Below, piece after piece: positions 11,964 through 23,497 of a stretch of 64,000 nt of DNA. The notes below the pieces were generated by a model. That model saw only the letters and a program-made list of their open reading frames with translations, was not told the DNA's origin and did no database searches. The stretch is taken from positions 1,116,001 through 1,180,000 of the forward strand of contig NZ_JAPEPW010000001.1 of assembly GCF_026339955.1 (NCBI RefSeq). The letters are read 5' to 3'. The stretch's first letter is position 1. The number at the start of each line of letters is the position of its first letter. Origin of the DNA: Streptomyces sp. NBC_01549 (lineage in GTDB: Bacteria; Actinomycetota; Actinomycetes; Streptomycetales; Streptomycetaceae). A program made the position numbers and the translations under genes.

Positions 11964-14900
11964 TCACTCGCTCGTCGCGTCCCCGTCCTGCTGCTCTCCG
12001 TATCTGAGGAAGTCGTCCCGCCGCTCCAGTGCCAGTTCCACGAGGTGATTCGCGAGGACGCCGGTGTCGTCCCAGTCCATGTCGAGGTGCTCCTCCAGGT
12101 AGCCGCGCAGCTGTCTGCGAACCTGGTTCTGCGCGTCGGCCATGGTGACGAAGTGCCGAGGCCGCACGAGGACCGAGATCTCGGCGGTGAGGGCCCGCGC
12201 CGCGAGTTCGATGTCTGCGCCCGGCGGTCCGGGCACCGCCCCCGCCTCTTCGAGCTGCTGCCGCAGCAGCCGGCACACCGGCCCTTCGGTCCACGGGTCC
12301 AAGCCGTCCCCGTCCTGGTCCGCGCTCTCCGCCGCGTTGATGTCCGAGACGAGCCGGGCCAGGTCGGTGGCGGCCTGCTCGAAGTCCTGGGCCATGCGCT
12401 GGACGATCGTGTCGAGGCGCTCGCTGAATTTCGTGTAGAGGGCCCGGTCGGAGCCGATCTTCGCGGTGATGTGCAGACTCACCCTGCTACTCATGTACGC
12501 GGTTCTCGCACGTGGACTCGGGTTGGCGTCGACCCGTTCCATGAAGTCCGGCGCGGAGAGTTCCACGGGCGGGATGCGCTGCTCGATCCGGGACACCTTC
12601 AGGTGGCGGGAGATGAGCTGACGCACCTTGGCGCCGTAGCGACGCGGGCTGAAGTGGTCGCGCCCGTCGAGGTAGCGCTGCCGCGCCACGTACTGGACCT
12701 CGCCGAGCAGCCGTGCCCGGTCCTCGTACGCGAGCGCGGCAGGGCGCGGGAGCACCGCGTTCAGGGCGGTGAGGAAGTCGCGCACGAGTTCGTCGAACTC
12801 GGCGCGCAGCAGCGGGTCGGCGAGGGCGGCAAGCAGGTCCTCGCGGTGCGCCTCCTCGGCGAGCGAGGTGATGCCCTGGTCCGCGAGGAACGCGGTGATC
12901 CTCTTGTCCAGGTCGCGCAACAGGGCGTCGGCCGCAATGTCGGTTCGCACCAGGAGCTGGTCGCGGTCCGGCTGCTTCTTCCTGTCCTCCTCACTGGACG
13001 GGTCGTACTCGCGAGCGAGGTGCTCTGCCGACACCTGGTCGTAGCCGAGCACCTGGCGCAGGTGGGCCTGTTCGTACTCGCCCAGGGAGCGCGCCAGTTC
13101 GGGACCGATGCCGATGTAGTCGACGACCTGACCCCACTTCTTCGCCGGGTAGGGCCGGTTGGTGCGGGCGATGGCCTGGAGCAGGTTCACACCGGAGAGC
13201 GCGCAGTCGAGGTAGAGCACCTGCTCGACGGGGGCGTCGAAGCCGGTGAGCAGCATCGACTGCACGACCAGGAAGGCGAGTGGCTCCTCTTCCGGTTCGC
13301 CGCCGTCTGCCGGTGGGCGCGCTTCCGTCTCCGTGTGCCAGGACTCGCCGTCCGACCCGGCCGTTCCCCACCCGGGGTTCTCCGTCCCGTGGGTGTCGGC
13401 GTCCCACGACGGGTCGTCGGCCGCGGCAAGCGGATCACCCAGACCCTTCTTGAATCGGGCGATGTACTTCCGCTGCTGGGACTTCGCCGTCCAGTCCTTC
13501 CAGGAGTCGGGGTCGGTCCGTCCGTTCTGCGCCTCGGAGATCACCACGGCCGCGTCGACGGAGGCGAGGAGGTCCCGGTGGTCCTGCAGGTCGAGCAGCT
13601 CGCGCTCCTCGGCGTCGGCGTGCTGCGCCGCGAAGGGGTCGTGACGCAGCGCCGGATCGAGCGCGTCCAGGCGTTCCAGCAGCCGATCACGTGCTTTGAG
13701 CAACTCGGCCCGGTACTGCACGGCCGCCTTTCGCGTCACCCCCACGATCTGCGCGCCGAACCGGTCGGGCAGTGCGAATCTCGCCCAGTGCCGCAGCATG
13801 TGGTCCGCCTTGTCCGCGATCACGGACGGCGCTTCCAGGACCTCCTTGCGGCGGGCGAACTTCTTCAGCACCCGTTCCCGCTGCTCCGGGTCGTCCGGCA
13901 CCTCTTCGTCGAAGCGGAGGTCCAGCGCGGCCTGCTCGACCACTTCCAGCGGCACGCTGTACGCCTCGTACCGCACCGGGACCACGGACCCGTCCCGTTC
14001 GGCGTCGCGCAGGGTGTAGATGTCGGCGTAGCTGCCGAAGATCTCCTCGGTCGTCTTCCGGTTCTTGCTGATGATCGGTGTGCCGGTGAAGCCGACCACA
14101 GCGGCGTTCGGGAGCATCGCGCGCAGCCGGGCGTGCTGCCAGGTGGCGTGCCCCCGGTGGGCCTCGTCGACCAGGACGACAATGTCCGCGCTCGGGTTGG
14201 CGATGCGGTTGTGCAGCCGTTGTTCGGAGTCGGTCTCCTCGCCGAGCGACTCCTGTGTGCCATCGTCGACGGTGTCGTCCTTGCGTGCCTTCTGGATCAT
14301 CACCAGGACCACGTCCGGTACGTCGACCTCAAGGTACGTACGGGCCCGCTTGACGCTGCCCGCCCGGTGGATCTTCTCCTCCGCCGCCCCGAGGCTCTCG
14401 CGGATCTGTTTCTCCAGGTCGAGCCGGTCGGTGACCACCACCACCTTGTGCCCGGCGAGGTCCGGGGTGCTGCGCAGGTGCCGGACCAGGAACGCCATAG
14501 TGAGGCTCTTGCCGGAGCCCTGGGTGTGCCAGACGACGCCACCGCGCTGGGCCGGTACCTCCCCGGCCGCGGTCGCAACCTGCCGGTCCCGCAGTCGCTG
14601 TGCGAGCTTCTGCACGGCGCGGAACTGCTGGTAGCGGCCGATCACCTTGACCGTACGAGGCCCTTTGCCCGCCTGGGTCGTGAAGTCCCGTACGAGGGTG
14701 AGGAGATGGGCGGGCCGCAGCGCGCCGGCGACAAGGACGTCCTGGTCGCTGAGCGGAGCCGCCGCCCGCTTCCCGGTCTCCTTCCGCACCAGTTCCTCGG
14801 ACGCGGGATACACGGATCGCCAGGGCGCGAAGTTCGCCGGCTCGGCTGTCACGGTGCCGATCTCGGCGTGGTCGCGGTCGGTGGCGACCAGCACCTGGGC

Positions 14901-15566
14901 AAAGCGTACGAACTCCGATACGGGCGCCGGGGCGTCGACACCCGCGTATCCGATGAGCTGCTCGACCGCCTGGTCCAGGGCGGCCCGGCTGTCCGGGCCC
15001 GCCTCCTCCCCCGCTCGGGGCGTGAGCGGCGCCTTGCACTCCACGACCACCCAGGGCAGGCCGTTCACGAACAGGACGATGTCGGGTGTGACGGGCCCCG
15101 CGTTCTTCCGCTCGACCCGGAACTGGGAGACCGCCAGCAGGTCGTTCCCGCGCTTGAACTCGCCGTCCCAGTCGACGAGTCGGATGTGTTCGGGATCCCC
15201 CTTGCGCCAGCCGGGGACGGTGCGCGCGGGGATTCCGTCCCGGAGCATCCGCGTCACGTCGAGGTTCCCGGCGACACCCCGTCCGGTACGACCCTGTCCG
15301 CGGCCGGTACCGAGGACGCGGGCGGCGAGGTGGTCGAGCTGGGCGTCCGACAGCCAAGTCCCGCCACCGGGGCGTGGGTTGATCCGGGCTACGGCATCAC
15401 GAAACCGGTCCGGGTATACAACGTCGGTGAACGCGGCGCGCTCGGAGGCCCGCACATCGGTCGCCGTACTACTCCCCGGCGGTGCACCCCGCAGGTGCTT
15501 CCACCCCATCGCCACCAACTGGTCGATCAGCGGCTTCTCGCTCTTGTCGTACTCCGGCTGACTCAA
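11964..15566 (-). CDS. hsdR: type I restriction endonuclease subunit R
   Basis: HsdR supplies DNA translocation and cleavage in a type I RM complex. From the TTG at 15566 it has 1200 residues: a PD-(D/E)xK nuclease with D162 (TPDIVLF) and E175-K177 (VECKAPL), then an SF2 motor with Walker A HTQGSGKSLTM near 350, DEAH in LVDEAHRGHA near 465 and GFTGTPI nearby, and a long helical C-terminus. The TTG is chosen because GGGGAGG lies 6 bp upstream; a GTG at 15593 would add nine poorly conserved residues. It is separated from hsdM and hsdS by about 3 kb holding a Uma2 gene and a WhiJ-type trio. Confidence 0.93.
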   Translation of the reverse strand: MSQPEYDKSEKPLIDQLVAMGWKHLRGAPPGSSTATDVRASERAAFTDVVYPDRFRDAVARINPRPGGGTWLSDAQLDHLAARVLGTGRGQGRTGRGVAGNLDVTRMLRDGIPARTVPGWRKGDPEHIRLVDWDGEFKRGNDLLAVSQFRVERKNAGPVTPDIVLFVNGLPWVVVECKAPLTPRAGEEAGPDSRAALDQAVEQLIGYAGVDAPAPVSEFVRFAQVLVATDRDHAEIGTVTAEPANFAPWRSVYPASEELVRKETGKRAAAPLSDQDVLVAGALRPAHLLTLVRDFTTQAGKGPRTVKVIGRYQQFRAVQKLAQRLRDRQVATAAGEVPAQRGGVVWHTQGSGKSLTMAFLVRHLRSTPDLAGHKVVVVTDRLDLEKQIRESLGAAEEKIHRAGSVKRARTYLEVDVPDVVLVMIQKARKDDTVDDGTQESLGEETDSEQRLHNRIANPSADIVVLVDEAHRGHATWQHARLRAMLPNAAVVGFTGTPIISKNRKTTEEIFGSYADIYTLRDAERDGSVVPVRYEAYSVPLEVVEQAALDLRFDEEVPDDPEQRERVLKKFARRKEVLEAPSVIADKADHMLRHWARFALPDRFGAQIVGVTRKAAVQYRAELLKARDRLLERLDALDPALRHDPFAAQHADAEERELLDLQDHRDLLASVDAAVVISEAQNGRTDPDSWKDWTAKSQQRKYIARFKKGLGDPLAAADDPSWDADTHGTENPGWGTAGSDGESWHTETEARPPADGGEPEEEPLAFLVVQSMLLTGFDAPVEQVLYLDCALSGVNLLQAIARTNRPYPAKKWGQVVDYIGIGPELARSLGEYEQAHLRQVLGYDQVSAEHLAREYDPSSEEDRKKQPDRDQLLVRTDIAADALLRDLDKRITAFLADQGITSLAEEAHREDLLAALADPLLRAEFDELVRDFLTALNAVLPRPAALAYEDRARLLGEVQYVARQRYLDGRDHFSPRRYGAKVRQLISRHLKVSRIEQRIPPVELSAPDFMERVDANPSPRARTAYMSSRVSLHITAKIGSDRALYTKFSERLDTIVQRMAQDFEQAATDLARLVSDINAAESADQDGDGLDPWTEGPVCRLLRQQLEEAGAVPGPPGADIELAARALTAEISVLVRPRHFVTMADAQNQVRRQLRGYLEEHLDMDWDDTGVLANHLVELALERRDDFLRYGEQQDGDATSE

Positions 15567-15693
15567 CGCCGGCCTCCCCGCCCCGCCCGTCACCGTCTGT
15601 CCCGCGCACCCCCGAAAGAGGTAACCGGAACTCTACCGGTGCGGGCGGGACGGACGAGGTGGGCGGGCGCCACCGGGTGCAGGACCTCCTTCG

Positions 15694-16290
15694 TCAGTCG
15701 TGCACCGGAGTGCCGTAGACGGGGAGAGCGGCCGTGGTCAGTTCCCCTCCCAGCTCCGGGGGCAGCGGGACGGACTCCCCGTACTTGCCGTGTACGACGC
15801 CCTTGTACTCTCCGTCCCCAGGCCGGGTGAACAGCGACCAAGTACCCGTACGGGGATCGATCTGCAGAAGGCGGGAGACACCCGCGTCGGCGTACCAGGC
15901 GGTCTTCTCGTTGATGCCTTTCAGCCGCTCGTTCGGTGAGATGACCTCTACGGCCAGCTCCACCGCGTCCCCGTCCAGCAGCCAGCCGTCCTCGTCCTTG
16001 AACGCGCGTGGGCCGATGGTGAGGTCCGGGGTCGAGTAGTCGTCCGGGTCGCCGGGCATCGGGACGGACACGTTCTCGAAGGCCTCGTGTGCGGCTGCGA
16101 GCCCCGGACGGATCGCGTCGCGCAGGTCGATGATGATCCCGGCGTGCTTGCCGCTCGGGCTCGGAGACATCACGAGAGCTCCCCCGATGATCTCGACGCG
16201 CGCGCCCGTGATCTGTTCGAGCTGCTCGGCCGCCTCGCGCAGATGCCCGCGGCGGACGGGGATGGGGTGGCGGGCCAGACCTCCCGACAT
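15694..16290 (-). CDS. Uma2 family endonuclease (DUF820)
   Basis: 198 residues of the Uma2/DUF820 family, which has a PD-(D/E)xK fold. The probable active-site line is TPDLTIGP, followed by VELAVEVISPNE and a downstream lysine in EKTAWYADAGV. The start ATG is preceded by AAGGAGGACCG, a strong ribosome binding site. Uma2 genes are abundant in streptomycetes and their biological role is not established. Position just upstream of hsdR makes co-transcription possible, with a gap of 127 bp. Confidence 0.85.
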   Translation of the reverse strand: MSGGLARHPIPVRRGHLREAAEQLEQITGARVEIIGGALVMSPSPSGKHAGIIIDLRDAIRPGLAAAHEAFENVSVPMPGDPDDYSTPDLTIGPRAFKDEDGWLLDGDAVELAVEVISPNERLKGINEKTAWYADAGVSRLLQIDPRTGTWSLFTRPGDGEYKGVVHGKYGESVPLPPELGGELTTAALPVYGTPVHD

Positions 16291-16470
16291 CGGTCCTCCT
16301 TGGTCTGCGGTGCGTCAGCTCTGCGGTGCGCCAGTGCCTCCGCCTTCACTGTACTCACGACCGGAACGGCGGCACGGGACACGGCCGGGAGGGTGCCACG
16401 ACTCGCGGCGCTCAGCCCGCCCGGTGCCGTGGTTCGCGGGTCTCCGAAATCAAACGGTGGATCGTCGCGG

Positions 16471-16548
16471 GATTGGCAGATCTGGGCCACGTATGACCTC
16501 GACGAGGCCTGGTCACGGGCTGCGAGAACTGGCCCAAATCTGCCAATC
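16471..16548. repeat. long near-perfect inverted repeat (19-bp arms, 40-bp spacer)
   Basis: GATTGGCAGATCTGGGCCA at 16471-16489 pairs with TGGCCCAAATCTGCCAATC at 16530-16548, matching at 18 of 19 positions. The spacer contains a second perfect palindrome, CCTCGACGAGG (16497-16507). It lies in the 331-bp gap between the Uma2 start and the stop of the ATPase gene, where I see no gene. It could be a terminator for the ATPase transcript, an operator, a small RNA hairpin or the end remnant of a mobile element. Confidence 0.75.
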
Positions 16549-16621
16549 ATCGTCCTGGACGACAGCCACAACCGCCCTGTCGCTGGGGCGCGCAGCTCAG
16601 CTTCGAAGACCCGGGTCGCCG

Positions 16622-17230
16622 TCACGCCGCCGCGAGGGCGGGCGGCGGCGGGCCGTCTCCCCGGTCCAGCGAGAGTTCGAACCAGATCGTCTTGCCGAGG
16701 CCCAGCCGCTCGTACGGGCTCGCGGTCACCGAGCATCCGCCCCAGCGGTCGGCGACCGCGTCCAGGATCAGCAGCCCACGTCCGCCGTCCGCGCCGTCGG
16801 ACGGCACCGGTCCGGGTTCCGGGAGGTCGGGGCTCATGTCGTGGACGATCACGCGTAATACCGGATACCGCCATTGCAGCTGCACGGCGGCTGGGCTTTT
16901 GGTGTGCCGCACGGAGTTCGTCGCCAGTTCACTGGCCAACAGCTCGGCACGGTCGGTGAGTTCGTCGAGACCGTGGGCTGTCAGCACGGCCCGGAGGGTA
17001 ATCCGGACGATACGGGGGCTGCGCGGGTCACGGGGGAAGCGGAGTTCGTACTGCCAGGGGGTGGTGAAGGGGAGGGGGGCGGGGTGGTCGGGGAGGTGAA
17101 GTGACGGTGGGGGTGGTTTATGGGTGTTGTACGTGGTTGGGGGTGCGGGCGGGGTGGGGGGCCTGTCTGGGGCGTGTTTCGGGGGGTGGCTTGAGGGGTG
17201 GTTCGGGGTGTGGTTCGGGGTCGGACTCAC
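16622..17230 (-). CDS. ATP-binding protein, HATPase_c anti-sigma/RsbW-like
   Basis: A 202-residue protein starting at GTG 17230, chosen because AGGAGG lies 6 bp upstream. The first 70 residues are a Pro/His/Thr-rich low-complexity tail. The GHKL ATPase fold follows, with the N-box ELLASELATNSVRH, the G1 box DGADGGRGLLILDAVADRWG and a C-terminal GKTIWFEL strand. Such small kinases are typical of actinobacterial regulatory loci. It is divergent from a DUF5753 XRE regulator and a DUF397 gene, the standard WhiJ/AbaA-type neighbourhood. Confidence 0.85.
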   Translation of the reverse strand: MSPTPNHTPNHPSSHPPKHAPDRPPTPPAPPTTYNTHKPPPPSLHLPDHPAPLPFTTPWQYELRFPRDPRSPRIVRITLRAVLTAHGLDELTDRAELLASELATNSVRHTKSPAAVQLQWRYPVLRVIVHDMSPDLPEPGPVPSDGADGGRGLLILDAVADRWGGCSVTASPYERLGLGKTIWFELSLDRGDGPPPPALAAA

Positions 17231-17420
17231 GGGCACCTCCTGGGGTGCGTGTGTCGTGGAGTGGTGTGTGGTCGTTGGGTGTTGCGGTGGTTGGCCACGA
17301 GCGTTCGCGCCCGGTCCGGTGGCATTGCCGGGGCCCTGCCTCCTGGGTGGCAGGGGATGCGGTGCGCTTCCGGCCGGGGAGGCGGAACGAGTGGTGCGAG
17401 TCACACCGTAGAGGAATGCG

Positions 17421-17436
17421 GACTCACAGATGAGTC
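17421..17436. promoter_or_regulatory. inverted repeat in the divergent promoter region of the WhiJ-type trio
   Basis: GACTC-ACAGAT-GAGTC is a perfect 5-bp inverted repeat with a six-base spacer, 90 bp upstream of the XRE gene and 190 bp upstream of the ATPase gene. The surrounding 17380-17480 segment is A/T-richer than its flanks (GAGTCATAAATCTCTAACGAGTGAAAAAATC). Location between divergent genes makes it a candidate operator for the XRE protein; binding is inferred only. Confidence 0.4.
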
Positions 17437-17525
17437 ATAAATCTCTAACGAGTGAAAAAATCACAGGCTCACTGGACGCTTGTTGGTGCCATTGCCAGAC
17501 TGTTCGCGCGCACGAGAGAGGACCC

Positions 17526-18380
17526 ATGGCTCAACGAAACGCCCCCACAGGCCGCCACCGACGTCTGGCCATGGAGATGCGCCGGATGCGCGAGCAGGCC
17601 GGCATCTCCATTCAGGAAGCTGCCGCGTTGCTCGGCTCAGATCGCACAATGGTCTCCAACATCGAGGCGGGCCGCACGGGCCTCAGCGACGAGCGCGTGC
17701 GGCAACTGGCCAGCCACTACAAGTGCCCCGATCCAGCGCTGGTAGAAGCACTCGCAGCGCTGACAGGGCCGCGGCGAGCCCGTCACTGGTGGGACGAGTA
17801 CCGAGGCAAGCTCCCTGAAGGACACCTCGAAGTCTCGGAAGTTGAGCACTACGCCACCCGTATTCGCACCGCACAGACCGTCCACCTGCCTGGCCTGTTC
17901 CAGACCGAGGACCATGCGCGGGCGATCTTCGAGTTCGCTGTGCCGAAGTTGCGGCGACTGGAGGTCGAGCTACGAGTCGAGCACCGGCTCAGACGACAGG
18001 CCATCCTCGACGGGAACAGCCCGACGCCCTACTTGGGAATCATTCACGAGGCCGCCCTACGCCTTGAGTACGGCGGCCGGGACGTCGCACGCGCCCAACT
18101 GGAGCACCTCGCGGACGCCGCCGATCGTGACAACGTGACACTGCTCGTGCTTCCGTTCAGCGTTGGAGCCTTCTACGGGGCAGGGCAGTCAATCCTCTAC
18201 GCGGAGGGGGAAGTTCCGCAGTTGGACACAGTTCAGCTCGATGCCCCACTGGGAGCGGACTTTGTGGATGCCCCGACTCCGTTGGCGAACTATCGTTCCC
18301 TGCTGGACCTGATGGAGCAGTCGGCACTGTCCCCTGACGAGTCGCAGAAGTTCATCCGGTCCATAGCACGCGAACTGTGA
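17526..18380 (+). CDS. XRE-family regulator with C-terminal DUF5753 domain (WhiJ-like)
   Basis: A 284-residue regulator beginning MAQRNAPTGRHRRLAMEMRR, with GAGAGG upstream of the ATG. Residues 15-70 form an XRE helix-turn-helix (AGISIQEAAALLGSDRTMVSNIEAGR). Residues 90-275 are the DUF5753 domain, with family landmarks such as YATRIRTAQTVHLPGLFQTEDHARA, LRVEHRLRRQAIL and LLVLPFSVGAFYG. Proteins of this class pair with a small DUF397 partner, present 13 bp downstream, and influence development or secondary metabolism in studied cases. It sits inside the type I RM locus, so a regulatory link is possible but unproven. Confidence 0.9.
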   Translation: MAQRNAPTGRHRRLAMEMRRMREQAGISIQEAAALLGSDRTMVSNIEAGRTGLSDERVRQLASHYKCPDPALVEALAALTGPRRARHWWDEYRGKLPEGHLEVSEVEHYATRIRTAQTVHLPGLFQTEDHARAIFEFAVPKLRRLEVELRVEHRLRRQAILDGNSPTPYLGIIHEAALRLEYGGRDVARAQLEHLADAADRDNVTLLVLPFSVGAFYGAGQSILYAEGEVPQLDTVQLDAPLGADFVDAPTPLANYRSLLDLMEQSALSPDESQKFIRSIAREL

Positions 18381-18393
18381 GAGGACTGGGCAC

Positions 18394-18576
18394 GTGACCG
18401 AGGGCAAGTGGCAACGTTCGTCGTTCTCCCCGGACGGCGGCAACAACTGCGTCGAGGTCGCCGCCACCGCCCACGGAATCGCACTCCGCGAGAGCGACTC
18501 CCCCGCGGAGGTCATCGCCACCGACCAGGGCGCCCTGCGAGCGCTCATATGTGAGCTGCGCGCGCAGGGTAGTTGA
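18394..18576 (+). CDS. DUF397 small protein
   Basis: 60 residues from a GTG start, with the DUF397 pattern WQRSSFSPDGGNNCVEVA ... IALRESDSP. DUF397 proteins are the usual downstream partners of DUF5753 XRE regulators and are thought to modulate them, perhaps by direct binding. It lies 13 bp after the regulator, on the same strand, and is convergent with hsdS (stop to stop distance 38 bp). Confidence 0.88.
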   Translation: MTEGKWQRSSFSPDGGNNCVEVAATAHGIALRESDSPAEVIATDQGALRALICELRAQGS

Positions 18577-18614
18577 CACCGCCCCAAGCCTGAGCACCAG
18601 GGAACGCGCCTCGA

Positions 18615-19833
18615 CTACGCCGCCTCTGCCGAAGCCACCTCAGGTACACGCACGCGCCCAGCGAGGAGGTCCTCGACCACTCCCTGCTGAACAGAACGCA
18701 ACTTAGCGATCTGCCGCCGCGTGGCCTCGGCACGCTTCCGGCTCACCCGTACCGCCTCGACGACGTCGCGCTGCTGCTCAGTGGGAACATTCGGCACCAG
18801 CAACTGATGGACGGCCGCCTGGCTGATGTTCTTCATGCTGGCACTCGTGCCCGTGGCCCGCGCCTTCACCTGGCTGCGGACACGAGGGCTCAGCAGTGCC
18901 AACTCGATGAATCCGGGATCCGCGACTTCTTCGTTGGGAACGAGCCTCAGCGTCTTGTCACTGAGCATGAGCCGCGGCGGTGGCGTGTGTGCGATACAAG
19001 CCAAACCCACGAGGGCTTCAGTGTTGGCCCGCGTCATGAGGAGGTCGCCGCTCCGGACCTCGTACTGCGGATTGATGAGGCCGGAGTCCCGGATGACTTT
19101 GTTCTCCGCCGCTTTGAACCAACCGGCCTGTACCGCACTCACTTTAAGGACACCCCACTCCGCGTCCCCTGCCGGGGTGTCCTCCGCCAACGGGCTCTTG
19201 CCCGCCTCGATTCGTTCGAGCCAGGAACCGAGCGGGACCGTGCTGGGGGCAGCCGCCATTGCCCCGGCAACGATGGCTTGCTCGGCCACCGCCAGCTTGC
19301 TCAGTACTCGCTCCAGCGCGGTGATCCGCCGTTCGAAGGCGGCATGGGCGGCGACGACCTGGCGCTGCTCTTCCAACGGCACGTCGGGGACCCTGAGTGC
19401 CTTCACAGCCGACTGCGGGAGCTGGAACTGCCCGCTCGAACCGCGCATCGACATCCGGATCTGACGCCGGGCATCGATGGAGTTCAACAACAACCCGAGG
19501 AATCCGGGGAGTACCCGACCCTCCGCAGGAACCAGTCTGAACATCAGGTCCGAGAGCAGTAGTTGGGATGCGGCTCCGCGCACTACCAGTGCAGCCCCGA
19601 CGAGATGCTGTGCGCCATTGACCCGCACCGCAAGCACGTCACCGTCGTTCACCTCCAAGCGCGCAGGCGGAGCAGTCTGCGAAGCCATCCTCTTCGCCTG
19701 CTCGGTCGTGAAGCGCCCTGAGGACATCGCACTGAGCCTGAGTACGCCCCACTCGCCGTCCGCCGGGGCCACGGCCTGGGTGCCACCAGCAATACCAACT
19801 TCGATTCCTGCCAGGAGCGTGCCCAGCCGAACC

Positions 19834-19844
<11 letters not shown>
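18615..19844 (-). CDS. hsdS: type I restriction-modification specificity subunit S
   Basis: HsdS recognises the bipartite DNA target for both methylation and restriction. The 409-residue protein has two repeats, each a target recognition domain followed by a conserved helix. Matching positions are [16 protein letters not shown] and [17 protein letters not shown] at the TRD starts, and [15 protein letters not shown] and [15 protein letters not shown] at the helix starts. Both halves are complete, so a bipartite target is expected, though it cannot be predicted here. The start overlaps the end of hsdM by 11 bp, indicating coupled translation. Confidence 0.93.
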
Positions 19845-22509
<2,665 letters not shown>

Positions 22510-22660
22510 CGCGGCAGTCCTCTGTCGTGACGGAATGGGTGGAAGGTGCCAAGGCAGCCTAGACGCCCGACCGTCCCTGGCGGTAACCGCCGGGGACGGG
22601 GTCTCGCAGTCGGCGCGCGGGGCTGGTGGGAGACGGAGCTCCAATGCCGGGTGCGCGGCG

Positions 22661-23497
22661 TCAGTCGGCGTCGGCTGTGATGCCGAGGCTCTCCAGCAGG
22701 CGCCACACGTCAGTGGACGGGTCGCGCTTCAGCACCTCGCAGTCCAGTGCGTGGCCGGAGCGGGCCGCCCACTTGCGGGTGGACTGGGGCAGATAGTCCG
22801 GGTTGCCTGGGTCATCCCGATCCACCGGCTTTGTCACGCGCTGGTTGGCCTTGCACGAACCGTGTTCGCACTGTGTCACCAGACCCTTGGCATGTCCGAT
22901 GGCAGCCCCAACCTTGCCTTCCAGCGCCCTCCGGCGGGACTCGTCGAGGCCCTTGCCTCCGCCCGGCTTGTCGAACCGCCTGAAGGCCGGGTGGGCCTTG
23001 CGCAGCTTCTCGTGAACGTTGTCGCTGCTCTTGCCTTGCCGTCCGCTGAGCTGCTGGAAGTGCAGCAGCAGCCACAGATCGAAGGACGGATGGGAGTAGC
23101 AGACCTCGGTACTGTCCTCCGCGGCTTCTTTCAGCGCCTGCGGGATGTCGTGGTGGTCGTCCCGGTCGAAGAGGGCCCAGGTCTCACACCCTTCCACCGC
23201 CTTGTCCCGCACCGCCGCGACAGCTCGCGACGGGGTGTACCCGTTGCCCTTCTTCACGGGGTGGATCATGAAGCGCTGCGGTACGCCATAACTTCCGTCC
23301 CCGAAGCGCTTGTTGAGATAGTTCAGGTAGTCGGGCTCCGTGGACTCGCCCTCGCAGGCGACATACAGCACCCGTTGTGCCTTCGATTCGGAGGGCTCCG
23401 GCAGCCGTGGCGGCTCCAGCGGCTGCTCCTCGTCCTTGTTGCTCCTGCGCTTGCGCTTCCTGCTCCCCTGGTGCTGCTGTCCGCCCCACTCGCTCAC
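22661..23497 (-). CDS. rloB: RloB-like TOPRIM-type protein (AbiL component)
   Basis: 278 residues with a basic N-terminal tail (RKRKRRSNK), then an RloB domain: [17 protein letters not shown] carries the TOPRIM-like glutamate, [10 protein letters not shown] supplies the acidic pair, and [13 protein letters not shown] is the family signature. RloB was first noted as an ORF linked to restriction loci and is the second component of AbiL-type abortive infection systems. Its ATG overlaps the stop of the ATPase gene by 4 bp, so the two are a coupled pair. It precedes hsdM on the same strand with 151 bp between. Confidence 0.87.
   Translation of the reverse strand: MSEWGGQQHQGSRKRKRRSNKDEEQPLEPPRLPEPSESKAQRVLYVACEGESTEPDYLNYLNKRFGDGSYGVPQRFMIHPVKKGNGYTPSRAVAAVRDKAVEGCETWALFDRDDHHDIPQALKEAAEDSTEVCYSHPSFDLWLLLHFQQLSGRQGKSSDNVHEKLRKAHPAFRRFDKPGGGKGLDESRRRALEGKVGAAIGHAKGLVTQCEHGSCKANQRVTKPVDRDDPGNPDYLPQSTRKWAARSGHALDCEVLKRDPSTDVWRLLESLGITADAD

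Noticed and set aside
11658..15830. 1390-codon plus-strand open frame opposite hsdR
   Set aside because: Same reason: antisense shadow of a gene with explicit nuclease and motor motifs.
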